A model generated the notes under the pieces. It saw only the letters and a program-made list of their open reading frames with translations, searched no databases and was not told where the DNA came from. Positions 44,831-55,806 of a DNA stretch of 64,000 nucleotides are shown here, in pieces. The position numbers and the translations under genes are program-made. The number at the start of each line of letters is the position of its first letter. The first letter of the stretch is position 1. This stretch comes from Lepeophtheirus salmonis. Its lineage: Eukaryota; Arthropoda; Copepoda; Siphonostomatoida; Caligidae. Location: NCBI RefSeq assembly GCF_016086655.4, contig NC_052141.2, forward strand, positions 1,922,001 through 1,986,000, read 5' to 3'.

Positions 44831-46905
44831 GTCTTTTCTTGATTCCTCACATTTTTCTTAATTTAGACATGTTACGGCAAGTTTTGGCTCCACACGCCTT
44901 ATTAAGTCCTTTAACTTCATTGAACAAACCATTCAATCACAGACATAAAACAATAAGTATGAAATGTGAGGCCTGCAGCTAACAGTTGTCTCAATTCTGT
45001 CTCCAGTCCTTCTCTCAATTATTCCTAGGATTGCTGAGAAATGCAGATATGTATACCAGATGACCTCCGAATAACCATGTTCGTAAAACATGCTTCTCTG
45101 CTATTATGAATGAAATCATGAGCGAACACGACTCTCATGAATTATTTTCCATCATGAATAAGTCAATATTGAGCCTGTTTACCCCTTTAGTCAAGGTCAA
45201 AGGGGTTACACATACATGTAGGCACCTATATATGTAAATATAAGAAACATTCAATTAGAATATTATGTACATAAATACATAAGTACTTTGTTTGTGTAAC
45301 TAAACAGCCCTCTGTTAAATATGAAATATTTATGTTATTATATTTAGTTCCATTCGTCTCGTACATAGAATGAGAACCATAATTGGATCGTTAATGAATA
45401 ATATATTTTTATGGACTGTTTGCCCACAAATACCCTGGATCCTTAGAGTAAAACAAACTGTATACATAGACAAATAGTTAATTTGTGCTCAAACATTTCG
45501 GAGAATGAGTAGAGTTGTAAATCATACGTACTTTGCGTATGTAGAAAAAGAAATCGAAAATTGATATGGTAATCCTGAAAGATTTGAAGGAGAGCAGCTT
45601 ATCTGTAACTATACTACCCGTAATACCTTTATTGCCCCAGAGTTATAAGGTGTCGACGAACATACAAATTTTGCTTTAATAATATAGAACAAATCCTGGG
45701 TGTTAGACTCCGTTTTTTATGAACACACTTGACTCACTCAATAGATAAACGTTCTCTCCTCAAGTAAAAAGTAAAATAACTATAGCAGTTTATAATTTTT
45801 TTAATAATATGATTTAAAGAGCCTTTACTTTAACTTGTTGTTAAATCTTATCGAAAGTCACATTCATTTTTGAAATTATTAAAATTTTATATAAAGTACT
45901 TCCAACTTTTTCTTTTTTAGTATAAGTTGAACTGAACGTTGCAAGATTTAATTCATTTTATACAGAGCTCCCTGTATATTATAGGGATATATTAGGGAGC
46001 ACTATGTATACGCTGCATGCTATATTCTAAACTACTGAAAGATCTAGATTTACTATAATCTTATATTTAGAACAGAAGTACCGTCATTTGGTTCAAAGAT
46101 GCATATATGCAGATAATTTTTGCTCTATTAATATACAATATACGTTCTCTTTAATGACTTATACCGATTTTTTTGATTACGCTCACAATGATTTTGACAA
46201 TTTCACGTCTCTACTAATAACTTTATAATAAATCCTCTGTGTTACTGATCATTATTCATGAGAAGGTATGATAAATTTGTCTAAATTGGAAAAAGTGTAA
46301 AAATCACGCCTTAGAGAATGTGAAACAAAAAAATATGGTAATACGTTTGACACGTCTTTACATCGAGGTTCAAGACTCGAATAGGATTGTAAATGACTTG
46401 TAAGAAAAACAATTAATGTCATAAACTATCTAATTCTTTGGGTACTGAAATATTTGAAGGAGTCCTCATCAAAAATGATTTTTAAAATTGATGTTAAAAT
46501 TTTTCGCAGTGGTTACTTTAATTGATTCTTTCAAAAAATGAGTTAACATTTTATTTTTACGAATTATGTTCTTTTTTTTTTCTTGATAAAACACGCCCTT
46601 ACCTCACTAAAAAGGATTTATCTTTTGAATGTTGGAATGTCTTTTATCACTTGTTATTACATTAAATTTTCATCTATATAGTTATTTAATTTTAAAATAT
46701 GACTCTAAATCGAAATTATACAGAAAAAAGTGGTGTTTGAAAGAAGGATTTAAATGTCAAACCTACTGCGATTGAAAGTTAGAATGACCATTTTATGGCT
46801 TAAATTAAAAATAATAAATATTTGTTTTAGCCGGTGGGTGTTCCAAAACCTTAATTTTGTTGCAGAGCGTTATCGTTACTCATAGAATTCTAGATACATA
46901 AAAGT
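44831..46905. other. No recognisable feature
   Basis: A long AT-rich stretch of 2 kb. I found no gene, RNA gene or element that I can support. Confidence 0.45.
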
Positions 46906-46910
46906 ACATG

Positions 46911-47030
46911 TTGTGTCTCTCCTTATTTAGGACTAAAGACTGAAATCCCCCCTAGTTCAGTCTTTAATCCTGTATATCCGTCCTAAAAACTGGTAAAGTT
47001 CGGTCCTTGATGCGTATAATGCTTTATATT
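46911..47030. mobile_element. Family D palindromic element, short copy
   Basis: GTTGTGTCTCTCCTTATTTA then GGACTAAAGACTGAAA at the left, and AAAGTTCGGTCCTTGATGCG at the right. Confidence 0.55.
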
Positions 47031-47920
47031 ACAGAAAAAACGGTCAATACCCCTGAATATTAATACTTTTGAATTAGATTTTTTTGTATACATCAAATAA
47101 AAATATGTCTATATTTTGTTGTTCAGGCATTAAAAAACAATTTAGAGAAAAGTATTATTGTTTTTTTATATAACTTAATTCAAGAGTATATTATACGTAT
47201 GAGAATATACCAATAATATTCTATAATCCAGTTAAGTTTTGAAGGTTATTTAGAGCTTCGAATACATTTTTTAATAAAAATAGCTCATTGCATTCGTTAA
47301 AAATAACTATTTTACAGTAGTTTTTTGTCAGTTTTATATTATATACATACTAGTTTATATAAAAAATACTCTTTTGTTTTTTGAAAATTTTACTATTTTA
47401 TGAATTAAATATATAAAGTTATTTATATACCTAATGTTTTAGTATAGAAGAACAAGTGTGCACAACAAAAACTCAATGAGGTTAGTTAGACACATCATCA
47501 ATGCAGGGTATAAAATAAAAATAAATCTCCCCATATTTGCGCACTTTTCCAAAATAAGGATTTTGCTTTATAGTGTGCTACAAGATTGAGCACTATAGCG
47601 GGTATCAATCAAAACAAAACTGTGGTGAAATTTGCGTCTTGAGAATTGAAATGAAAGTAGAAAAAATATATTTTTGAGGGATACCCCTAAACTCCACCCC
47701 TCCCAATTTGACGCTCAACGGTTTCCCTATGAAGTAAATTTTTTTGGTCATGCGTCATTTAAAAAACTGTATTTATAAAAAATATGTGTATTATCTTATA
47801 ATAAATACCTTATGTAGTTAAAAAAATTATCAAGGGATTTTCCAAGGGTTCAAGAAGCAATAAAGGCTTGTGCGCGCACTGTTTGACATAAAAAGTAGGT
47901 TCCCCAAAAATATATGCATA
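47031..47920. other. No recognisable feature
   Basis: AT-rich spacer up to the left terminus of the 47.9-kb element. Confidence 0.4.
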
Positions 47921-48612
47921 TACCAGTAGTTGCATAAATACGCGGACTAATTTTTAAACGCTTATATCTCGAGGTTCCGTAACCGGAAATAAAAAATTCC
48001 AACACAAACAACTCGGTAAATCTTTTGGCATTGTTTTTGTTTTTCTTACGCGCATCAAACAAATTCGTTTACGATGAATGACGAGGCCAAACGTCATATG
48101 GTTGCCACTCTCCTCCGCGCCGGTAGGTCTGTCAAGGAGATAATCAAGGAAACTGGACTATCCAGGACTACTGTGTTGAAGGTCCAGAAGCTTGTCAAGG
48201 AGGGAAAATATCTGAAGGAGGGTGTTCGGACCGGCAAACCACGGAAAATCAATGTGGATGAGGTGAAGGAGGCCTTCACAAAAACATTTGGCCACCTCAA
48301 TCACCTGGTTTGATCCCCTTGACTACAGTGTGTGGTGGCAAATTGAGAAGATTTTGACTCATTGAAGGCCAGCGTCAATAAGCAATGGGCAGCCATGGAA
48401 GACCATTACATCCTCAATGTGTGCAAGGCCTTCCATGGGGCTTGGAGGGTGTCAGAGCAGCTGATGGGGTTATATTCAGTAATTATATTAAATTTTATAG
48501 CAGAATAAATTCTGTATTATATAATTCTAAAAAAAAAATACGTCATACGAATTTTATAATACAATTTAATTATTTGCCACAAATAGTTCGCGTATTTATG
48601 CAACTACCGGTA
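47921..48612 (+). mobile_element. Compact Tc1/mariner derivative with intact termini and a deleted transposase
   Basis: The left terminus reads TACCAGTAGTTGCATAAATA then CGCGGACTA. The right terminus, reverse-complemented, reads TACCGGTAGTTGCATAAATA then CGCGAACTA. That is near-identical 29-bp inverted repeats, each starting at a TA. Transposase N- and C-terminal parts lie inside (see next entry), joined without the catalytic middle. The 692-bp length is about half of an autonomous element. Good termini on a dead body are typical of elements moved by a transposase encoded elsewhere. Confidence 0.85.
48074..48310 (+). pseudogene. Transposase N-terminal helix-turn-helix frame inside the 47.9-kb element
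   Basis: MNDEAKRHMVATLLRAGRSV, KEIIKETGLSRTTVLKVQKL and VKEGKYLKEGVRTGKPRKIN form the first DNA-binding domain of a Tc1/mariner transposase and the start of its linker. At about residue 71 the frame passes directly into sequence which, in the next frame, reads TWPPQSPGLIPLDYSVWWQI (third catalytic region; the Asp of SPDLNP is Gly) and later MEDHYILNVCKAFHGAWR (tail). About 200 residues of catalytic domain are missing. The 79-codon frame is the longest clean transposase frame of this family in the window. Confidence 0.8.
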
Positions 48613-49235
48613 TGTTCACTTCTATTGCCAAGACACAACTTTTGTCATGGTTAAATCTTTCCTATCTCAATTTTTATTTTGGGACGATACTTTCTGTAAT
48701 CAACATGTTCCCCTCCTCGAGTCTGTAAAACAATATTTCTATATACTTTATGCCTCCATCTAATGCATGGCAAACAAGTACTTGAATCATCTGTTTTTCC
48801 AATTGGCCTTTATTCTGTAGAAGGTGGAGAAGCATCAAGATTTAACACCCTTACAGATCAGATTCACCGTCTTCTGATAAGCAGTGTCCCCTGTTATTTT
48901 ACCTTAGAAAATATAAAGTTATGGGCAGATTCTAAATCAATATTTATAACGATGATTTAATGAAAAAGATCAAATTTATGGTTGTGTTTATTTGCCCTGT
49001 ATCAATAAATAAATTATAATTCAATTATTTTCATAAATATAAAGATGAATGCTAAAAAAAAATATGAAATCCGTTGAAGTTAATATATTTTTCATAAATA
49101 AGTAATATAAAACTTAAAGTTCAACTGTAATTGTAAACAACAATATATAGAATATCAAGTTTTATAGTTTTGGGGCGCTTTTTTAAAGGAATAGAGCACT
49201 GTGTGACGTCACTCAAGTTTATTTCTTCTTTCTTT
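48613..49235. other. Unidentified open frame of 65 codons in otherwise plain DNA
   Basis: 48763-48960 (plus) encodes FPIGLYSVEGGEASRFNTLT then DQIHRLLISSVPCYFTLENI. The composition is protein-like and less AT-biased than its flanks. It may be an exon or a transposon scrap. I recognise no domain. Confidence 0.25.
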
Positions 49236-49239
49236 AATC

Positions 49240-49330
49240 AATTCTAATACTGACTCTCCCAAGGACTGAGAGTCAAAAGAACCGGTTCTGAGACTGGACT
49301 GGACCGAATAAATACAGACCGACACAACAA
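49240..49330. mobile_element. Family D palindromic element, right half
   Basis: CCAAGGACTGAGAGTCAAAA, GAACCGGTTCTGAGACTGGA and CTGGACCGAATAAATACAGA then CCGACACAA match the right arm at 32.95-33.02 kb. Confidence 0.6.
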
Positions 49331-49721
49331 TACATGGACGTCTATTGACGGCATTCCCCTCATTTTTGTTTTCCACTTGAGTCATAGATCTTTTTTCTTT
49401 TTATAAACCTTATATATTTACAGTACTTAGTATATAACTTGTATTTAGATGCCTTTTTGTTGGTTGTTTATAGGAAATAAACAATTAAGTGTGAGTAAGA
49501 CCAATCTTCGCAGAAATGTCTATAATAACATTTTATAAATATCCTCGTTAATGGAGGTGTGTCCCAGTTGTACATGCCACAGCAAATGTACCAATTTAGG
49601 TGAATAATGACGTCATGCATTCAACAATTCTTCGTAAATGTCCCTATTGATCTTAGCTTGTTCCGTTCCATGTTTCTTGGTTCCGATGTGAATATGTGAT
49701 GGATATCCCTTATTACTTCAT

Positions 49722-49800
49722 TTATTTATCAAAAATTATAAATTATGAAATAGCCATGACGTATCAAGTGAGACAAGGGCATCGACAGCTGACAAGAAAG
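49722..49800. repeat. Short dispersed repeat shared with 4975-5050
   Basis: ATTATGAAATAGCCATGACG then TATCAAGTGAGACAAGGGCA corresponds to ATTATGAAATAGCCATGACG then TATCAAGAGAGAAAAGGGAA at 4.99 kb. The similarity spans about 78 bases. Function unknown. Confidence 0.65.
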
Positions 49801-50860
49801 TAGGAATCGCTGTGAGAAGACAGGAAGGAGCACTGTAGTTGTTTTGCGATCTCTGTAACAAGATATATTGTCTATCAAAGTTTTCAGACAATAATTTTCT
49901 TTTTGATTTACACTCACGAAGATTTACAACATTTTCAAAGGTACATAATAATTGCACAACAAAAGAAAAATGGACTCCTATGAGAAAACCAAAAATGCAG
50001 TCTATATTTCAGATATCGAGAGTTTCAATTCCTTATGTAAAAGATAAAAGTGTCAAGAAATTACATAGGAATCAATTACAGACTCATAACATTATAATAT
50101 TACATATGTAATAAAAAATTTATAATTTTTCCTCAAATAAATCCTCCCTTATCCTCTAAAAGGTTGCGAGACTGTATTTAAAAACTCTCTAGAAACTTGC
50201 TCGATCCTACGCATTTGGCAAGATTTCCTTATTAATGTTTTATTTAATAAAAGATAACATATTAAGTCTTGACTCTCAAATACTTTAAAGACACCCGATT
50301 TTACTCAATTTTTGACATGTTTACTTATCATTTAATTTCAAGATTACCTATCAAAGTACACGTATGTATAGTTAATTAATTATCTCGCTGACATTAAAAG
50401 AAACATGATTCTTCATGTTTTTTCTCTCTAGATATATGTACATTGATTATAATGATTATTTTTGTCTTGTCCCTCAAGAGATAAAAGGCATTGAGACCAC
50501 AAGAGACATTATCTTTAATGATCAAATAAGGAAATCCTCTGTATATGTAGCTTGAGAGAAATTGCATTTTTTTTTTTTTGGACTTGAAAAAATAATACGG
50601 TGGAAAAAATAATGTTATAAATTTATAGATAAAAAAATAATCAGACATGGTTTGTCATATTTTTATCTTGGATTTTCATCAATAGGTAGAAAGACAATGT
50701 ATTGCATGAGCAAATAAATGGCTTCATGTTACAAAAAATGCATGATCAATAATTTCATCAATCTAAGTAATGTAAAAATGGCGAACCGACAATTCCCTGC
50801 AAATTCAATTCATAGCACCATTATAATTCAATTTTTTTAAATATCAACTATTATACAGGC
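49801..50860. other. No recognisable feature
   Basis: AT-rich. Open frames here (49839-50111 plus, 50394-50648 minus) lack any recognisable motif. Confidence 0.4.
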
Positions 50861-51112
50861 TGAGATTTTTAAATCCAGGAAGTTTAAGGAAAATGTATAT
50901 TACAACTATTTTCCCAAGATTAATTCAGTCATCTTTTTTTCTGACATGTAGGGATCTAAAGTGAAGTCAATCACTCAAACCAACCACCTCTAGCTTCAAC
51001 TACAACCTTCATCAAGCCCCTAAACCTTGGTCAGGCCTTGATGAAGAACTCCTTTTCCATTTTGACCACTGCCTAGATAATAAAAGCCTACAAGGTGTCA
51101 ACACTGTTATGC

Positions 51113-51500
51113 TTAAATTCTTGGGCATCTCAAGGTTAATAGAAATACAAGATTATACCATAACGCGTGATGTTTGACTTCCACCACACTTTTAATATTG
51201 ACGTCATAGTACATGAGTGGTTGCGTGTTTTTTCAAATTTTGTTTTTCTTACCTAGCAGTCGGTACGATACATCAAATTGAAAATTCTAGCAAGCCCGAT
51301 TACATGATGGTCTGACCTTGTATTTTTATTAACCTTGGGGCATCCTAAGTAATCCCAGTAATTTGAATTATGGGCCTATAATTAAAGCAAATACGTCTAT
51401 GAAATATTGGGTTGTGTGATATGAAGTAAAAATATACATTGGGATTTTTTATCCTTTTCTTGATTTTTTTTCAAGATTGTTTTAATGTTTAGGCACTATA
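51113..51500 (-). repeat. Repeat A copy, minus orientation, interrupted by a miniature element
   Basis: TAAATTCTTGGGCATCT (51114-51130) continues after the insertion at 51338 as GGGCATCCTAAGTAATCCCA, then GTAATTTGAATTATGGGCCT and TTGGGATTTTTTATCCTTTT. The junction words match the uninterrupted copy at 51690 (AAATTCTTGTGCGTCTTAAG), which proves the insertion. Confidence 0.78.
51131..51337. mobile_element. CAAGGTTAAT inverted-repeat element inserted in repeat A
   Basis: The left end reads CAAGGTTAATAGAAATACAA. The right end, reverse-complemented, reads CAAGGTTAATAAAAATACAA. Flanks GGGCATCT (51123-51130) and GGGCATCC (51338-51345) agree at 7 of 8. TGACGTCA lies at 51199-51206. It is 207 bp and non-coding. 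Confidence 0.8.
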
Positions 51501-51589
51501 TATAGTCCTATGGACATTCGATTTTAGTGGTCAATCCAAATTGAACAAAACATATATCTTTTTTTCCACTCTTAAAGATGCCAAAATAC

Positions 51590-51832
51590 ACAATAAAAAA
51601 TAGGAAATTTACAAATTTTCTTGAAAGGAGCCATATCGGGGCCCATATAAGTATTTTACGTCAAATAAGGGATCTAAACTATAGTTCAAATTCTTGTGCG
51701 TCTTAAGTCATCCCAGTAATATGAATAATAGGCCTATAATTGACCCAAATATGTCTTTGAAGTATTGGGCAGTATGGTTATACATAAAAAATATATAGGG
51801 ACTATCTAATTTTTTGATTTTTATTCAATATT
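51590..51832 (-). repeat. Repeat A copy, minus orientation (distal half)
   Basis: GAAAGGAGCCATATCGGGGC, GGGATCTAAACTATAGTTCA, TCATCCCAGTAATATGAATA, ATAGGCCTATAATTGACCCA and TATAGGGACTATCTAATTTT appear in the order of the 28.98-kb copy. Confidence 0.78.
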
Positions 51833-52035
51833 GGTGTGGCCGTCACGGAGGCACACAATCATAGCTGCACGGCATTCGTATTCGATGGACATTTTAAGGA
51901 TTTTTTTAATATTCTTGTACCTTTTTGTCTATTGAGTCTGAAGGACACACTTTTCATAAACATAGATCTCAGGGTTTCCAAGATAATGAGATTTAAACTT
52001 AGCACTGAGTTCAAATTCTTACCCTACAGTAATGT

Positions 52036-52585
52036 AGGGTGAATGGGGAGAGTTACAACACGTTTTGCTTTTGGCTCAATTAACAGTAGGAATTGTTTTG
52101 ACTCAAAATGTCTCAAATTTTCCTAAACATATTGCAAATTATTTGTCGGTTGTTTTTATAAGTATTATTTATATTCAATGCCTCTTTCTTAAAATCATTG
52201 CTTTGATTTCTCAAAAAACTTCCTAAACATACTTAGGTACTTCAAATTTCCTAGATAACCTCTAAATCATTCCACAATAACTTATTAATTTTTTAAAGTT
52301 TAACGTTTGTCACAGTCTAAAATTACTTCACAATTACTTTCACAATTTTTTTTGAACCACATAACTTTTTTTTTGAATAAGTAGGCTATGGAACAAAAGA
52401 TCAATTGAGGCGCAGATATATTCATCTTAGTTGATGAATTGCATTTTCAAAAAACCTAAGTGTCTTTAAGAAAAAACTTCGTTGATTTAAGATAATTTCA
52501 ATAGTTTTATTGCTTTAGTTATACATAAGTAAATTTGGATGTTCAAAACTAACGAAAAGTAAAGGTTTTTGGTTACAATATTCCG
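52036..52585. other. No recognisable feature
   Basis: AT-rich spacer. GGGTGAATGGGGAGAGTTAC at 52037 may be an element edge. Confidence 0.35.
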
Positions 52586-52589
52586 CTTT

Positions 52590-52700
52590 GATTAATTTTT
52601 CTCCTGAAGCAATTATCCGTCAGTCAATTTCCCCTTCGCCATTTATTCTTCGGCCAATTTCTGCGCAGTCAATTTTCCTGTTCGGCAATTTTCCTAGTAT
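52590..52700. repeat. Short imperfect tandem repeat, TTCGGCCAATTT type
   Basis: Successive units read CCGTCAGTCAATTTCCCC, TTCGCCATTTATTC, TTCGGCCAATTTCTG, CGCAGTCAATTTTCCTG and TTCGGCAATTTTCC. Period is about 15-18 bases. Related words lie at 30060-30145 and 60570-60640. Confidence 0.6.
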
Positions 52701-52797
52701 CGAAAATAGTGAACTATTGGATTTCAAGAAGAGATCAACATATAAATTGACCATTCTGTCTAAAAATAATTTATTTATCCATTTCTTAGTTTGATTA

Positions 52798-55700
52798 TAA
52801 CGAGTAATCCATTAAAATCTGAACACTTTAAATTTTCAAATTCAACAAGATATAAATCGTTAATTAACAATATAATTTGAACAAAACGATTACTAGATGA
52901 ATAGATGTGCGTCTGAGCTCTCCTAATCACTAATGTACACGCCCTTTGCAGAATTGTGGCTTCCAGACAGTGGCGGAAGGTCTGGCACCCGCTACAGATG
53001 TAGTCCTCTGTCATGACGTCACGGCCCTGGCTGATAGTGGCTTAAGTACCTTGTTGTTTGGATGAGGAAAACTGTAGGCATTCCCCTCGACATGCCAACG
53101 AAAAAGTGTTCAAAAGTACTCATAAGACTCATTCAAAAGAATCTTGCAACGGAGGGGACGAATTTCTTTCATTGCTGATGTCAAAAGTGGCCTTTCTACC
53201 CTCATAAGGCTCTTTCCAGGCTCTTTTTGATAGTTCTCTTGACAGTCTGGTGTGAAACCCCAAAATCTTTTATATACACCTTCATGGACTTGAAGAGATT
53301 GGCATGACTCCTGTTTTCTTTAACTCTTACGGGTCCAATTTGCCCTTTTTGACATGGCCTTTCTTTTTTTCTAACGTTTTGGACTTGCTGATGGTGTAGA
53401 CGGTGGTTCTGGAGACGCCCACCATTAAGGAATGTACGAATGGACATTCGTCAATCCAATTTAAGTGTCGTTTTCTCGACGTATACGTAAGCTAGATATC
53501 TCAGGTTTGTTTTCTTATATAACTAATGTTTTTTGCTTGAATATATCGGAATATAAGTTAATTTCAATAACTCAATCTTAAATAATTATTCAAAAAATTT
53601 AAGTCTCCAGGCCCGTCTGGACTCCCATTTGAGTTCTACAAATCGCAAGTAAAACGTCTCAGCCCCATTCTGTAGGAAGTATTCTTTGAAATAATTGAAG
53701 AAGGAACAATCCCCAAATTTATGAATAATGGTATTATAACTCTCATTCAAAAAAAAATAATTAAAAAATGGTAAAGATCCTTGTGTATTGATAACTGTAT
53801 ACCCATTACACTACTTGATACAACCTACAAAGTTCTAACGCGTATTTTGAACAGTCGTCTAAAGAAAGTTTTACCATATATAGTGTCCACCTCTCAAAAG
53901 GGTTTCATGGAAAGAAGATTCGCAGTGGACATACCAAGATCCCTTCGAGATGCGATAGAAGGGATTAGAAAGACCAATAAAGAGTTTGTAACGTTACTTG
54001 AGAAGGTGGTTGACTCTATAAGTCATATATTTATTTTAAACCAATTATACAAGGCTGGTTTATCTCCAAATTACATTTCAAAAGTGGGAACAATTCTTAG
54101 ATTATCTTTTTCAATACTCGATTGGCCTGGCAATAAGAAAAAATAAATAGAGGATGCATGCAGGGTGACCCACTATTGCCTTCATTGTTCATTATAGCCA
54201 TTAATCTGTTATACGAAAAAGTGATCTCTAACCCATTAATCAAAGGTCCAATTCCGAAAGGAATCTGGATTAAAGGTCAACTTATCAAAGACACAAGTAT
54301 TTAAATCTATGGCAAATTAACTTTTATTCATACATTGAGTCTGTATCACTGTTGGCTATTATAATTTTCTGCCATTGTGAGGAAGAATCAGTACAGGAAA
54401 ACGGGGATAAAGTGGTAAGTATAATTACCAAAGTAGTCGAAGGATTAGTCCATTTTAGGATAAGTTTCTATGGGAAGGACGAAGGAAGGATATTTGCAAA
54501 TCGAGATTGATTGCTTCGACCTCAAAATGGGGTTTAGGACTTGTCCACCTGTTTTTTTTTGTTTTTTTGGAGAACCTTGAACATTAGCTGGCTCAAAAGA
54601 ATTAGTACAAGTAAAGATTTTTGGGCGATATTAATTAAGTCAAAGGACAAAGAAACCAGAGGACGTATTTTCAAGGAAAAAATATTCAAAGGGCCGTTAG
54701 ACCTTCTTCAAGTGACGAACAAGCTTAGTTAGTACTAGAAAAGAATGTCTCAAGGGTGGTCAAACACATTTGTGCAAGTTAGCAAGATCCTAGACTAAGA
54801 AGAACCCCTCAACTATAACCAAAACTGGATTTAAGGAATGAATACTATTCACTCCTAAATATTACTACCACTGGAGAACTCTGGCTTTGGAAGGAACGAG
54901 GAGTTGGCCTTCCAAACTTTATAAATCACAGGAGGACTACTTCACTTGTCCTCAAGTACAAAGGAACTTGGCGTTTTGGACCACCAACTCCTTTTGGGGA
55001 TCATAAAAAATAAAAGAATACCAACGGAACTACTAGGTTGGGGAGAAAACTCAGCAGAAAAGCTCGTAACCAAGCGGTTGGAAAGAATAGCTCTCCCGAG
55101 GTTTGACTTCGAAACAAAAATACTATTTAAAAACCCTTTTACGTCGTCAAAGCAAAAATGGTTCCACTACAGAATTGCTACCAAAACAAATCTATACGAA
55201 TAAGTCGAATAACGAGGATGAGAGTATGAACTTCACATTCTCTAGCGAGAAAATAGAAACGTCAGCCCACATTTTCTAGGAGTGTAATAGGATGAATCCT
55301 TTGATAAGGATGTGTCAAGTAAAATTAAACGAAAAACTACAAGTCTTAACGTCAGAAACTGATTAGGTAGTGGCCACCCATCTGAATCTTCCCAGGGCTT
55401 TTAAGGTGGAGGCCATCATCAGTAAAGCGCAAGTTATAATATATTCTTGTAGATGTAGCAAGAAATCCATACCAAACAAATTTGGAAGGTGTAATAGAGA
55501 AAAGAAATCGATGTTTTAGCTAATTTTTTCCGACAATGGTCGTTAATTCGGAATTTTAGGTACTAGTACGGAAGAAAAAAATGAAAGAAGCTGTGATTTT
55601 TATTGTTGTTTTTCTTATGATTGTTTTTTCATTAACTCATATCACTTATACTTTAGGAGTGTGTTATATTCAGTTAGAATGTTTGTTCGTTTTTGTTTGT

Positions 55701-55806
55701 CAGAATTGTAAATAAGTGTATGCCTATTGGGCTTTTAAAAAAAAATCCTCAAGCTTAATTAATTCTTGAATTAGTAAGGTTTCAGATTTCAATCGACCAC
55801 CTAGTA
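52798..55806 (-). mobile_element. Tc1/mariner element, TACCGGGTGGTCC family, split by a LINE insertion
   Basis: The left end TAACGAGTAATCCATTAAAA then TCTGAACACTT and the right end, reverse-complemented, TACTAGGTGGTCGATTGAAA then TCTGAAACCTT are 3 kb apart because a retrotransposon lies inside. On the minus strand MTEDYICSGCQTFRHCLEAT (near 52.95 kb) is the transposase tail. 53202-53447 encodes NRSHANLFKSMKVYIKDFGV and SHQTVKRTIKKSLERAL, the N-terminal DNA-binding part. The mariner portion without the LINE is about 0.85 kb, so the catalytic region was already deleted. Confidence 0.82.
53592..55747 (+). mobile_element. 5'-truncated non-LTR retrotransposon (LINE) with reverse-transcriptase remains
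   Basis: From 53606: SPGPSGLPFEFYKSQVKRLS (RT block 1, normally SPGPDGLPxEFY), then GTIPKFMNNGIITLIQKK. Then (53781-54146) CIPITLLDTTYKVLTRILNS and RLKKVLPYI (block 2), followed by INRGCMQGDPLLPSLFIIAI (the RGxRQGDPLSPxLF block) at about 54145-54205. The catalytic YADD block appears deleted. Downstream frames to 55400 match the LINE C-terminal region loosely, including ETSAHIF-stop-ECNR. The element ends in an A run at 55737-55745. Numerous stops and shifts. Closest in style to the L1/Tx1-like clade, by inference. Confidence 0.8.

Larger units (their letters stand above)
50864..52035 (-). mobile_element. Tc1/mariner element, MSSEYE family, split by later insertions
   Basis: The left terminus TATACAGGCTGAGATTTTTA then AATCCAGGAAGTTTAAG begins the element. 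On the minus strand 50950-51070 reads AVVKMEKEFFIKA and then RFRGLMKVVVEARGGWFE-stop, the transposase C-terminus. The other end of the element, encoding MSIEYECRAAMIVCASVT on the minus strand, lies at about 51836-52035. Between them (51113-51830) are two repeat A pieces and a CAAGGTTAAT element, inserted later. Confidence 0.7.

Noticed and set aside
54541..55203. Separate genes in the 54.5-55.2 kb open frames
   Set aside because: They lie within the LINE remnant between its RT part and its A-run end and are fragments of it.
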